Below are positions 9,731 through 21,440 of a stretch of 64,000 nt of DNA, one piece after another. The DNA is taken from contig CM052359.1 in assembly GCA_028551475.1 (NCBI GenBank), positions 16,183,583-16,247,582 of the forward strand, in the 5' to 3' direction. Within the stretch, counting starts at the first letter, position 1; each line of letters begins with the position of its first letter. The stretch is from Casuarina equisetifolia. Its lineage: Eukaryota > Streptophyta > Magnoliopsida > Fagales > Casuarinaceae. Made by a program: the position numbers and the translations under genes. The notes below the pieces were generated by a model. That model made no database searches, was not told the DNA's origin, and was given only the letters and a program-made list of their open reading frames with translations.

Positions 9731-11208
9731 TGTTGAAAATCATGTGCTTGTATGTTTTGATTGAGAAAAATTTTATTTGAATATATGTTAAATATAAAAT
9801 TATATTTACATAAATAATATATGAAATTGTGAGTGTACATATTAAAACTCAAAGGAAGTAAAAGATGTGCAAATTATAATATCAATTAATGATATTATAA
9901 AATAACCGGGTTCCTACATTTTATTATCAAACATAAAAAATGAAGCCAATTTGATTTACTCTATTAATATCTTAATTAATAGATTAATTTATATTATTGA
10001 TTATGACTAAAAGAATTTTGATACTTGGAATTGGTATGCTTATATGTGTATTTGAAGAGCATAAGATTATGATAGTCGAGCATACATATTCATTGGACCA
10101 ACCATATATCTATATATATAGGTACATGAAAGTTATTCATATGCATGGCCCATGAAAAGAGCAGAGCTCGTGAAGAGAGTTCAACTTAGTGCAATTCACT
10201 TATCCAAAACGGCAGCATCTTGAGCAGATAAAAGCTTAAGCTTTTATGATCGAACACTCGAAGCTCTAACCGCATATCTCGACCTAGAGCTGTCCTTCTC
10301 CTCTTGATCTCTCTTGTGATGCCAACTCCAATGGAAAGAATGTTAAGGCAACTAAGTGTAAGAACGGCTATTTTGCTAGAAAATCACCATCTAAAGCAGT
10401 ACAACATCGTTTCCATCAAATCTCAATGGAAGGATTTCAAAAAGGTTTAAACCAAAACCTTAATATGCTCAACGTTTAAGTATCTTCTATAAAAATGAGC
10501 TTCAGATGAACTATTTGAGTTAGCTGAGACATATTCTTGCTAATTTGATTAAAAGAGATAAAAGCCCTCATTAATTTGCTCTTACTACCATGTTCGGTAA
10601 TGTTTGAAGGAAAAGGAAATCTTCGTTGATATTCCCTAAACTCATTATCTTGTGAATATCATTTGATAGATTGATCTTTGTATGTGCTAGATTATTTATA
10701 ACATTATTTGCACACAAAGATTACTGTAAATCTAAAACCCTAGTTTGTGAAATTGGAGCTTTCGAGATTAGAGCTTGAATTGATTGTATACATTCGATTA
10801 GCTCTCTAATTAGCTTAAATCCTTACTCATACTATATATTTGAGGAATGGGCTTGATGTATTAAGGTTTTTGTAAACCTAACTTTGTAACCCTGAGTTGT
10901 ATACCTCCTTTTGAGGAGTTACGGGGTGAAGGAGAGGTGCTCTCCTTGTTTGAAGTAAAGTAGACTTGAACTTGGTTTGAGTTGAACGAAAAGAGGGTGG
11001 AAGTAGGTGAAAAGTGTCGAACCATGGTGAAATTCTTGATTGTGAATTTTTTGATATGATTTACTCTTTTATGCTTTAGTATCATTGTGACATTTTATCT
11101 TGCTATGATTACTAGAAAGAAATCAAAAAGAAAAAAATTATCTAAATTAGCTAAGCTTCTAAATATCCAATTCAACCCCTCCTTCTTGGATAGCTATAAA
11201 ACCTAACA
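9731..11208 (+). mobile_element. 3' LTR of Copia element 1
   Basis: A 1478-bp LTR runs from TGTTGAAAATCATGTG to AAAACCTAACA. It starts right after the polypurine tract. It contains a conserved stem-loop at about 9873-9899, a TATA box (TATAAAAA, 10488-10495) and the pyrimidine-rich end. It is the complete counterpart of 1478-2401. Small open frames within it, such as the one around 10861-11085 on the minus strand, are chance. Confidence 0.9.
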
Positions 11209-11326
11209 TAGTGCTATGTTATAAGGCATTACAATTGCATCTCATGAATTATGTGCGAAGGTATTTGCATAATGGTGTGTGTAAGCTCTATGTTGGTATA
11301 ATGCTAATGGAATTCACTAGTATCTT
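11209..11326. other. Short spacer, nothing recognised
   Basis: This is 118 bases between the Copia 3' LTR and the Gypsy solo LTR. No coding or repeat signature is seen. It may be the left part of the old Copia element 2, whose remains begin after 12675. Confidence 0.3.
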
Positions 11327-12675
11327 TGATAACTCTATTTTTATAGGTATATTTTACCTAATTTAAATAATAAATTATCTAATGCTTGTGAGAAAATATT
11401 TAAATTCCTCTTTATTTACTTAAATTTATCTTGTTTATGTAGCATAAGGAGGCATGAAGAAAAAGGACAAGCATGGAGAACCTAGTACTTATTATATGAC
11501 AGAAGATGGTCAAATTATCGAGGTGAAGGAAATCAAGATGGGCTTAGGCTTAGGCTTTGGATGATTGTTATTAGATTTTTATTGTTATTATTTTTTTTAA
11601 ATCATTAGAAAACCTAGTCCTATTAGGAGTCTAAAGCCTAATTAATATAGAAGTCTAAAACCCAATTGTATTAGGAATTCAAAACCCAATTCTATTAGGA
11701 TAAGGAGAAAGTTCTAGATCCCAGACCCTATATAAAGGAGGACCACTGCATAAGGAAGGGGGGAAGGAGAAGAGAGAAAGAAAAGAAGGTGCCACTGAAA
11801 CCAAGGAAGAAAGAAGAAAATCAAGGAGAATTCTTAAAGAGAAGACAGTGTGGTGACAACTTTCCTGTTTTTCTTTATTTAAGATGTTTCCCTCAATTTC
11901 TACCATTGTTTTGGTTTATTTCATTATGTTCTAAATTCCTTTTGTTAGAGCAATGATGTAGCCTAACTTTGATGATGTGAATCCTATAAGTTTTTATGTT
12001 TTGCAAGATATTTTATTTATATGAGTTATATATTATTATGCTTAATGCTCTTAAGTGATTGGCCACCACTTGAATGATTTGATGTGCATGTTTGAGACCG
12101 ACAAGAGTTAATATGTAGTTGCTTCTTGTAATATATAACCATGAATTAAATATGGATAGACATATACCATGTTGTTTGTGTGGCTTTTGGTGATAAGATG
12201 ATCGAAAGATTTATTGTAAACCAGGAATGTTCACAGATCCTAAAGCATTTGGTTTGTTTCAATTCATATATAGAAATATAATGAATTAATGAACTAAATA
12301 GGTTTGCTATACCTAGACATAGGATAGTAAATAAATTAGGAAATTCCGCCATCACATAAGTATTATCATTCTTGTAGGCATAAACTATGGAAATTCATAT
12401 CTAGTAGTTATGGTGAAATCGGATGGTCTAACATGTCTCTCATATTGATCTTTCTTACTTGGATTTAATTTCAATTAGTGTTGAATCTTGTTTTGGAAAT
12501 TTTATATTTTATTTCATCATCAACTTTCTTTTGATTACCTAGATAAATTTTAGGATTAGTTCATTGTTGGTACTTAATTAACTTAGTATTCACCAATCTT
12601 TGTAGGACGATACACTTTCTTATCATTATATTACTTGTTCGACATGTTCACTTGCATTTAGAATTCCACCGAACA
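11327..12675 (+). mobile_element. Gypsy solo LTR with ATCTT target duplication
   Basis: A complete 1349-bp LTR runs from TGATAACTC at 11327 to CACCGAACA at 12675. ATCTT at 11322-11326 and 12676-12680 is a perfect 5-bp duplication. A TATA box, TATATAAA, is at 11729-11736, followed about 30 bases on by a purine-rich leader. Nothing internal is left, so an element was removed by recombination between its LTRs. The orientation is opposite to the Gypsy elements on either side. Confidence 0.92.
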
Positions 12676-13875
12676 ATCTTTAGTTATCTTTTGTCAATTG
12701 TAATATAATTTAGATTGAGGTTCATAAAGAGTCTAACCTTTGTAGTAAAAGGAAGACATAAAGTTTGCCATGTAAATTCTACAAAGTTTATAAATAAACT
12801 AGTAGAACTTACTAGTAAGGCTAATAAATTGATTTATGATAATCACATTTGTTTACTACCCATTAGGAAGTGAACTTAGGATTACGTTGAAAGTGATTTA
12901 CTTATAATTTACACTATTAAGAAATTTGTAAATGTAATGGCATTAAAGTATAGTGTCTTGTTGAATACTGTAGTAAGGATTCTTTTACTAAGACCTTTTC
13001 TATTTAAAGTATAATGGTTGCAAAGGTATTAACAACCATCTATGAAGAATGATGGATTATCAAAGCTAAACTTTAATGCTAGTAAAGGTGATAAGATCAT
13101 AAATTCTATACTCATAATGATGCTTTTAACACCATAAAGGACTTCAAGTCATCTCAACATCCTTTACTAGTTCTATAAGGAAAAGGGTAATGAATTGTTG
13201 GACTACAACAAATATAGAACTTGGTTATTTAAATGTAAGCCTAGAGACAATAGTTCTTTAACATTTCTTAGTGAATCCAATAAGGTACATGCCTTATCCA
13301 GTTCTTGGAATCTAGATAGTAGTACAACTTGTTATGTTGCTTTTACCATCTAAGGATTCATAAAAAAGAGTGTCAAATAAAAATAAACTAATACTTGTAA
13401 TTGGGAATTATAAACAAGTGAATGCAAGATTAGTGGGGGATGTCATTTTATTTTGGTTAAAATGATATAAAGAAACACTTTTTATGTAACCTTTTTTTGA
13501 TGGAATTTACTTTTTGACATGTGTAACTACTATTTTAAGATAAAGAACTCTATGGTTAATTTGTTCTTTAATAAGGCTAGTCACTATACTAGGTTATATG
13601 GTTTGTATATAGATTGTTTTTATCTCCTTATAACATTTTTGTTACCTATTACATCAAGAAAGTTATTTCCAAATGGACCTTTATCTATGGAACCATCTTA
13701 TGTAATGTGGTATAAATGTTTAGCCATATCTCTAGAAAAAGAGTATAAAGGTTGATAAAGTTTAATGTCCCACCTACTCTTGTAAGTAATCAAAAGATCT
13801 TTGTATACTAGTGTAAAGGTAAACTAACTGAGGTAAAGAAACAATCTATAATCCATTATTTTGACCTATTAAAGG
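12676..13875 (+). pseudogene. Copia element 2: gag to integrase N-terminus, heavily decayed
   Basis: The plus strand carries scattered blocks of a Copia polyprotein in order: gag-like sequence, a protease-like SWNLDSSTTCYVAF near 13300 (the catalytic Asp-Ser-Gly is changed to Asp-Ser-Ser), a pre-integrase block MWYKCLAISLEKEYK near 13707, and the integrase zinc-finger tail KGKLTEVKKQS near 13820. Many stops and frame changes interrupt it. The reading is cut at 13875 by a Gypsy insertion and resumes at 18403. Lineage is uncertain. No protein can be made. Confidence 0.6.
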
Positions 13876-14756
13876 TGTTTGTAGAAATTTTAGAAGTAAG
13901 TGAACATATTGAACAAGTAATATAATGATGAGAAAGTATCATCCCACAAAGATTGTTGATTATTAAACTAATTAATTACTAACGGTAAATTAATCTAAAG
14001 TTTATCTAACAAATCAAAAGAAAGTTAATAATGAATTAGATTAAAAAAATCAAAACAGAAGTTTAACACTAAATGAAATTAAATCCAAATAAGAAAGATC
14101 AATACAAGAAATATGTTAGAGTATCCACTTTCACCATAGCCACTATATATAAATTTCAATGGTTTATGCATACAATAATGATAATATCTATGTAATGGCA
14201 AAAGTTTCTAATTTATTTACTATTTTATAACAAATCTATTCATTTTATTAATTCATTATATCTCTATGTGAATTGAAATAAAGAAAAGTGCATTAGAATC
14301 TATGAACATTCTTAGTTTACAATGAATCTATTGACCACTTTATCGTTAAAAGTCATGCAAATAATACGCTATATGTCTATCTATATTTAATTTATGGTTA
14401 TATATTATAAGAATTATTTACATATTATCACATCTCAGTCTTAAATATGCACATCAAATCATTCAAGTAATAGCTAATCACTTGCGCAAATATCAAAGCA
14501 TTAAGCACAATAACATATAACTCATATAAATAAAATCTCTTGCAAACTATAGAAAACCATGAAATTTACATCACCATAATCAAGTTACATTGTAACTCTA
14601 ACAAAAGGAAATCAAAACATAATATAATAAAAATCAAGAACAATAATAGGAACTAAACAAGGCATCTTGAATAAAAAAACAAGAAGTTTATCAACTTTTT
14701 TTGTCTTTTTTTCAAGAAATCCTTGAATTCTAGCTTCTCTCTTGGATTATGCTAAT
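13876..14756 (-). mobile_element. Truncated 3' LTR of the reduced Gypsy element
   Basis: It begins with TGTTTGTAGAAATTTT (plus strand) and follows the family LTR up to the GGATTATGCTAATT segment. About 350 bases of LTR are missing beyond this point, and an unrelated AT-rich filler (14757-14838) leads into the internal region. The break is probably an internal deletion after insertion. Confidence 0.75.
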
Positions 14757-14839
14757 TGTGTCAAGATAAAGAAAATATACTAAGACTATTTTTATTTTTT
14801 ATTTTTTCATTAATTTTTTTTTACTATTATGAAAATGCT

Positions 14840-15330
14840 TCAATTGCATCCCAAAAAACACTTGCTTTATAATTGTCAACCAACCCATTATAAAAAGTTT
14901 ATACGTATAACTATATGAGTAGTCCATAATGTGGACATCTCCTCAAAAGTTCTTTGACTTTTTTCTATGCTTCATACAATGATTCATTGTCCATCTCCAG
15001 AAAAGTAGTAATAACATTACACTTTTTTTAAAGATTTTATAGGAAGAAAGAACTTACCAAAAAATGTTTAAGCCAAATCATCCTATTTAGTGATTGATTT
15101 TGTAGGATAACAAGAGAGTTAACTTTTAGCTTTATCTCTAAAAGAAAATGGTGACATTCTTAATCTAATTACATCTTCTATGACCCCATTGTATTTAATT
15201 GTGCCATAAATTTCAAGTAAGGTGTCAATGTAAGCATTTAGATCATCATTTAGATGAGTGATGACTTGATCTCAAAGTTGTTTGTTGGGATTACAAACCT
15301 CTTAATCTTGATGTGGCACCCTAAACTATT
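14840..15330 (-). pseudogene. Partial Gypsy gag, decayed
   Basis: On the minus strand the core of the Tat/Athila-like gag can be followed: LNAYIDTLLEIYGTIKYNG, VIEDVIRLRMSPFSFRDKAK, then DDLA and FFGKFFLP, interrupted by stops and small shifts. The C-terminal half of gag is deleted. A fragment of the 3' leader (the CAAAAAACACTTGCTTTATA segment near 14851) is joined to it directly. It encodes nothing functional. Confidence 0.7.
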
Positions 15331-15559
15331 GATGAAGGATAATCTTTTAAAATTTTACATGGCACACCAATGTCCTCCACTTTCTTTTCTTTCAGTTTGG
15401 TCTCACTTTAAAAAAAAACAAAACAAACAAACAAAATGAATTTTGTAAAGAGAAAACGAAAAACAGAGAAAAAAGAAGAAAAAAAGGATTTTTTTAAGAA
15501 ATTAAAGCGTAGATTAAAGTTAGAATTCTTTGGTATTAATACTAATTAGTGGTAAACAA

Positions 15560-15587
15560 ATAATCTTTGACAACAATGCCAAAAACT
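15560..15587 (-). other. Degraded primer-binding site of the reduced Gypsy element
   Basis: The minus-strand sequence TGGCATTGTTGTCAAAGATT near 15579 is the tRNA-Asp-type site with several substitutions. It is followed, toward the right LTR, by a short A-rich spacer like the one in the complete copy. It fixes the LTR start at 15588. Confidence 0.6.
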
Positions 15588-15790
15588 TGTTTATGGAAAT
15601 TCGATATACAAGTGAACATATTGAACAAGTAATATGATGGTGAGAAAGTATCTTCATACAAAGATTATTGAATCATTAATGGCTAACTAGTTGTAAAGTT
15701 TACCTAACAAATCAAAAGAAATTTGATAATGAATTAAAATTAAAAAATTTCAAAACAAAAGTTCAACACTAAATGAAATTAAATCCAAAT

Positions 15791-17302
15791 TGTTAAAAAA
15801 AGATGTGTTTTGTTGTAACATAATTTGGTTACAAATAATATATATAAATTTTTTCATATGTTTATGTGCAAAATTAGACAACAAGGAAGTAAAATGTGTA
15901 CAAATTATAATATCAATCAATAATATTATAAAGTAGTCAAGTTCCTACATTATTTTATAATGCAACCTTATATATGCTCAAAATGAATATTTTAATTGAT
16001 GGAATGATAGTTGCATAACAATTCTTTTAAAGGAAAATTGATGCTATATTTGCTTTATTTGTAGGCCACTTAAAGTCCACTAAAAGACTAATCAAAGCCC
16101 GCATGAAGTAAGCCACTTGAAGTTGAATCAAAGCCCGCATGAAGCAGGCCACTTGAAGATGATTTTGGAGCCCGTTTAAAGCATGATGATTAAGACTTAG
16201 CCTAACTAAGGCTTAATTTGATCCAAAGCTCATCTAAAGTAACCTAATTAAGACTTACCTGATCCAAGCCCAACAGCCAAAACTAGCATCATTCAACTTA
16301 TTAAGAGAACTCAATTAATCAGGACTCTCAACTGAGAAGTGGCCTCCATTTTGTTTGTTCTCACACGGCTTCTATCTTTTTCTTTCTAAGCTATTGATTC
16401 TCCAATAGGAAGATTTGAGAAAGGACTGATTGTTAGAACGGTTGACTGGGACCAAAAATTGAATATTCTATTGTTGATTGATGGAAATCTCTTCATTCTT
16501 TAACAGGAAGATATCTATGGTGATGTCAAGTTTGACAAGAAACCCTAAAGAGCTTTGGTTATTTGAATATCATATAAAATCCTTCCTTAATGATAGATTG
16601 AGAGCTTTTTTTATCATATATTTACAAAATCATGAGAAGTATTAAGGATCTGTTCATATAATGCTACCATATTTGGATTTGGTGATATTACCCAATCTTG
16701 GGTAATACTCGGTGATACTCCTCAAAGATCAATTCTTTGTGATCTCTTATACTTGTATTCACTTATTTATGTGCTAATTAAGCTTTACACATTATATGCA
16801 CATAAATAGTGTCGTAAATCTGAAACCCTAACTTGATGACATTTGGGGGTTTCTTGATTAGAGTTTAGATACTTGTTTAATCTTTTGAATAAGCTCTTTG
16901 ATAGGCAATATCCCATACATTTCATATTATTTAGGGATTTATTAGTTGTACAGAGGTTGTTTCAAGCTCATCTTGTAATCAGTGACTTGTATAACTCCTT
17001 GAGAAGGAGTTAGAAAGTGTGGAGAACTTTTTCTCTTACTTTGTTAGTAAAGAAAAATCCAACCAATTGTGATGGACGAAGAAGAGGGTGGAAGTAGGTG
17101 AAAAGAACCGAACCACCATGAAAAAATTGTTGTCTTTCCTTACTGTTTATAATTGCTTTAAACTTGTTTTTATGCTTATCTCTTAAACTTGTTTGATTTG
17201 GTTGTGTTGGATTAAATTAGGTCATTGTTGAGTTACTTTCTTAGAAAATCAATTCAACCCTTCCCCCCCTCCCCCCTTCTTGGTTGGCCATTATACCTTA
17301 CA
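15791..17302 (+). mobile_element. Copia solo LTR with CAAAT target duplication
   Basis: A 1512-bp LTR of the SIRE-like family runs from TGTTAAAAAAAGATG to TATACCTTACA. CAAAT at 15786-15790 and 17303-17307 is a perfect duplication. A TATA box is at about 16573-16579. The U3 part holds a short tandem array (about 16090-16170). No internal sequence remains. Confidence 0.92.
16090..16170 (+). repeat. Tandem array (~36-bp unit) in a Copia LTR U3
   Basis: The segment with AAAGCCCGCATGAAG followed by GCCACTTGAAG occurs at least twice in a row, with a degenerate third copy (GGAGCCCGTTTAAAGC). Other LTRs of the family carry different arrays at the comparable U3 position. Confidence 0.6.
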
Positions 17303-18402
17303 CAAATAAGAAAGATTAATACGAGAAATATGTTAAAGAATCTTATTTCACCATAACAACTAAATATGAATTTCAATAGTTTATGCCTACAAGAAATAAT
17401 AGTATCTATATGATTGTAAAAAGTTGTTAATTTTTTTATTATTCCATGTCTTGGTATAGCAAGCTTACTCAATTTATTAATTGATTATATCTCAATGTGA
17501 GTTGAAATAAACAATAATGCATTAGAATCTATGAATATTCTCAATTTACAATGAACTTTTAACCATGTTATCATTGTAAGCTATAAAAATAATATAATAT
17601 ATGTTTATCCATATATATTATAAAAAACATTTATATATTATCACCTCTCAATCTCAAATATACAAATCAAATTATTTAAGTAATAGCCAATCATTTGCAA
17701 AAACATCAAAGCATTAAGCAAACTAACATATAACTGATAAATAAAATTTCTTACAAAACATAGAAAACTATAAAATTCACATTATCATAATTAGGTTACA
17801 TTGTAGCTTTTACAAAAGGAAATAACATTTAATATAATAAGAACAAGAACAATAATAGAAACTAAACAAGGCACCTTGAATCAAAGATCAAGAAGTCTAA
17901 CATCCTTTTTGTCTTCACTTCAAGAAACCTTTGAATTTATAACTTTTCTCTTGGATTATGATGAATTTTCTTCCTCTTTTTTCTCCCTTTTCTTTTCTCT
18001 TAAATAAAGTTTAGGGTCTAGACCTATCTCTTATCCTAGTATAAGGGGTCTTGGATACCTAAAACAATTAGGTTTTGAATTTCTACATTAATTAGGCATT
18101 GAACTCCTAACATGACTAGGTTTTCTAATTATTTATAAAACTCAATAACAATAAAAAATATAATAATAATTACCCAAAGCCTAAACCTATCTTTACTCTC
18201 CTGATCTTAACATTCAAACTATATTTTGCCACACAATAAGTATCAAGTTCTCTACACTCATTCTTTTTCTCCACAACTTCTTATGCTACATAAGGAAAAC
18301 TTAAGTAAATAAAAAAAAATTCTAATATTTTCTTATAAACATTGTATTATTTATTGATTAAAATAGGTAAAATAATGTTATAAAAATAAAGTTATCAAAA
18401 GG

Positions 18403-20690
18403 TCATATAAAGTGATAATATTGAACCCTATATAGAAACAATTAGGGTAAAATCATCAAGGTTACTAGATCTAATTGTAGTGTGAATGTTTATATAAACA
18501 TAACAATATATTGCTTAAGATTTATATGCCAAATGCTTGAAGAATTCTAGTATAACTAGTGAATTCTTTATACTTTGGAATCCTAAGCTATATGGTGCAA
18601 CCAAAATGTGTGACTGCAAATTTATGTATATGATCAAGAGCATGGTTAATGAGACAAATTTTACCTAATTTTCAATAAGAGTAGCATTTTTTTTTTCCAC
18701 ACTCACTCGAGGAAGGGGAACCCATGACTGATGAGACTGTCGATCAGGGTTTGGCTCAGAAAACTCCATTAAGCCAGGGGCCCCTACCCTCAATAGGAGT
18801 AACATTGACTATAGTCTATTATCATCCTCAATTGTGTTCCTATTAAAACTATTTCACTAGCTCTTTTGAGTGATGAATTAAAGTAACTAAGTTTTAACCA
18901 TATTAAAGTTTAAGGATGTCCTATACAAATAAAGTTGTATAAACCAACATTGAGTAAATTGGGCATATGAATTACTTGATGTTATTAAGTATGTTACTAA
19001 AATCATTTAAATGGATATTGGTTTAAGAATCTTAGTGGAGGTACTAGAATCATGAAATCATAGATAGCACAATTTCTAAAACTTGATATGACAAAGAAAT
19101 AATTATTTCTAAACCATACAAAATAATAGTATAGTTAATGTGATTGTATCATTTCTCTTCCTATACAAATGGATTTAGAGCCCATCACACTAAAATTTGG
19201 GACTACTAAGGTATATGAACCCATTATAAAAACAACTTCAACAAAGGTTTCATAAGTCCCAAGATCATGCTTTAGAGGCTCTAGTTAGGAAATCCACTAA
19301 AGAAAGTAGATTAGTTATTTATTTAGACTACTTGGTCTATTCTAAAGAATATAATTATGACATCAAGATTATGAATGATCTAGTTACTTGTGCACATGTT
19401 GCTTCTAGTGCTCAATAAGATGTTTGATTAATATGGTAAATGTTAGGAGCTTGTTGAATTGCCTATAAGTTTGAAATAGTTGTGCAAGACCAAGAGAGTT
19501 TCATATGAAAGATTCAAAGGTGCAAAGTTAGGCTGATAACTAAGAAATATGCTTAGAAAAATGAAGAAGACTATAATGAAATTTTCTTTTAGTCTCTTTA
19601 AAAGATTATTTCATGGTAATCCAGGAACTAGTAACTCATTTTGTTATGGAGTTACATAAGATGAATGCTATAGATCACCTTTCTAAATGAAATTCTTAAT
19701 AAAGAGGTCTATATCATGCAACTTAAAGGCTTCGTAATAAAAAATGAGTATCACCTTGTGTATAGACCTAATGAGTCTACTTATGCACTCAATTAAGCTT
19801 CCCAATAATGGTACCTAAAGTTTTATAGTTGAATAACTTCATGTGGTTATATACATCAAGATCAATAGGAGCATACCAATTCTTCTCATTATTTGGGTGC
19901 AAATATATTGTTTGTGAGCAATGATAAAAGGTCACTCCATAAGGTAAAAAAATTTGATATAAAAGATCTTGGTGAAGTGACTTTATCCTTAGGATTATGA
20001 TCCGTTGGCACTATTTTCTAAATGTATACTTGGAAATATTATGTATAGTCAAGTTGTACTAGATTATTATTAACAGATATTTGTTAGACCCTAATTATGG
20101 TCATTAGATAGTCAAGAAGGTTATGAAGTACTTAAAAGGAAAAAAGATTATTTGTTGACCTATAAATGGGTAAATTACCTATAGTTGTTTTTGGCATACC
20201 ATTTATACTTTGCAAGCTATAAGGTTGATTAGAAATCTACATCAAGGAATATGTTCATATAGTAAAAGGGTAGTGTTAGGGAATTGTGTGTAACAAAAAA
20301 TTAACAACATCTTTAATCATAAAAGCATAACTTATAGCATGCTATAGAGTAGCTACTTAAGTATTTTGGTAAAGAACCTTATAAAGGAGTTAGCAAACTC
20401 ATAAAGCATTGATGGACTCATTGAGAGTCAATAGATTCATAAGAAAGTTGACAAAATTGTTTCTATTGTTGGACCTATTTAGCTATATTATGATAATAAA
20501 GCTATTATTCAGTTTAACAACAGCGATAAAGATATCTCAAAACCTAACCATGCATAAATATAACTCTAAACCATAAACAAGGGTTAAGTAGGTGACATCA
20601 CAATAACGTACTTTGACACAAATGCTATGGTTATTAACCCACTGTTAAAGGTGTTTGCCCTTGAATTTTAAAGCAATGCAATTTAGACAA
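18403..20690 (+). pseudogene. Copia element 2: integrase end, RT and RNase H, heavily decayed
   Basis: The reading resumes after the Gypsy insertion. Recognisable blocks are DLEPITLKFG near 19170, the linker to RT, ITFLNEILNKEVYIMQLKGF near 19672 (the 'DVK-AFLNG' region of Copia RT), WYLKFYS near 19810, a block near 19900 where the catalytic YVDD motif is no longer present, KKFDIKDLGEVTLSLGL near 19945, then RNase H traces and a KYNSKP-like tail near 20560. Dozens of stops and shifts are present. A SINE splits it at 18689-18789. Confidence 0.6.
18689..18789 (-). mobile_element. tRNA-derived SINE, minus strand
   Basis: A short insert of about 100 bases is bounded by 17-bp imperfect direct repeats (18672-18688 and 18790-18806, two mismatches). 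On the minus strand it starts GGGGCCCCTGGCTTAATGG, where TGGCTTAATGG fits a pol III A box. A GGGTTCCCCTTCC block about 45 bases later fits a weak B box, and a run of about ten A residues ends it. Together the length, the long target duplication, the poly(A) tail and the two boxes point to a SINE mobilised by LINE enzymes. The B box is the weakest point. Confidence 0.72.
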
Positions 20691-21440
20691 GCATAGGAGC
20701 ATTATGGGATGTTATTGGTTAATGGGAGTTGTTTTATGTCTTTATTGTGACATAAAGTAGCATATGTGTTGTTTACCATGAGGCAAAACTTGTTTCTTAA
20801 AATATATATTGATTGCATGCCTTAAGTTTGAATTCTGGATGTATAAAGCAACTGGTTGTTTTATATGTAACAAGTTAAAGAAGTGCATGCACAAACTCAT
20901 TTGTACACATATATATACATATATATCACTTATGCAATGGTTGGGGCATTTAGTCATGAGCCATATAAGAATGTCTTGTAATATAATAAGCAAGAAATTT
21001 GGTTTCATTGAAACCATAAGGTAAATTCCCATGATAATTTGTCACTTAAGTAAAAGAGAATTGGATCAATACATAAATTAGGCTTGTAATATTATCAAGT
21101 TGCCACATTATTATATTAAATCCATGTTAATAAAGTGGAGAACTCTTTTGACTATGGATGTTGTTGTGTCATTTATAAGATGCAATTATTGCCATAATTC
21201 AACATTTAAAGCTTCAAGGAATCGAATTAACTTTTAAGGATCATATCTAAACTGGGAATAATGCGTACAAAAATGTTTTTCAAAATTGTTTTCATTAATA
21301 CTATTCTTATTAAAATAGCCCAAGTTAAAAATTGTTAGCATATTTTAAATAGGCTTACTAATGTAGGCCTATATCAATGGAATCCTTAAATTTAACTTAT
21401 TTTTAAACTAATGGTTTTGTAACTGGTTTTGTAATTGTTT
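20691..21440 (+). other. Probable 3' region or LTR of Copia element 2
   Basis: No coding sequence is supported. It follows the RNase H end. Its boundaries are not marked by a clear polypurine tract or target duplication. The overlapping open frames on both strands near 20742-21032 look accidental. It is assigned by position only. Confidence 0.3.

Larger units (their letters stand above)
15588..18397 (-). mobile_element. 5' LTR of the reduced Gypsy element, interrupted
   Basis: The LTR runs from TGTTTATGG at 15588 to AAGTTATCA at 18397. Without the Copia LTR 15791-17302 and one target copy it is about 1.29 kb, the normal family length. The break lies at AAATCCAAAT; the intact sister LTR near 14090 reads AAATCCAAATAAGAAAG without interruption. 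Confidence 0.85.
13871..18402 (-). mobile_element. Reduced Gypsy element with AAAGG target duplication
   Basis: A minus-strand Gypsy element of the same family as 3674-9612 and 22074-29520 spans 13876-18397. AAAGG at 13871-13875 and 18398-18402 is a perfect duplication. It has a truncated left LTR (13876-14756), a shortened internal region with part of gag, a primer site, and a right LTR (15588-18397) that holds a Copia solo LTR. It split Copia element 2 in its integrase. Confidence 0.88.

Noticed and set aside
10861-11085. Open frame on the minus strand inside the Copia 3' LTR
   Set aside because: It lies wholly in R-U5 of an LTR. The other LTR copies do not keep it open, and it has no recognisable domain.
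11679-11906. Open frames in the Gypsy solo LTR leader (also 50107-50442)
   Set aside because: They follow the purine-rich leader after the TATA box. The reading differs between LTR copies, so they are not conserved proteins.
11327-18397. Gypsy LTR at 11327 and LTR at 18397 as ends of one element
   Set aside because: They are in opposite orientation and each has its own target duplication (ATCTT and AAAGG).
20742-21032. Overlapping open frames on both strands
   Set aside because: Both strands open in the same AT-rich segment with no motif, next to a decayed Copia end. Typical of chance.
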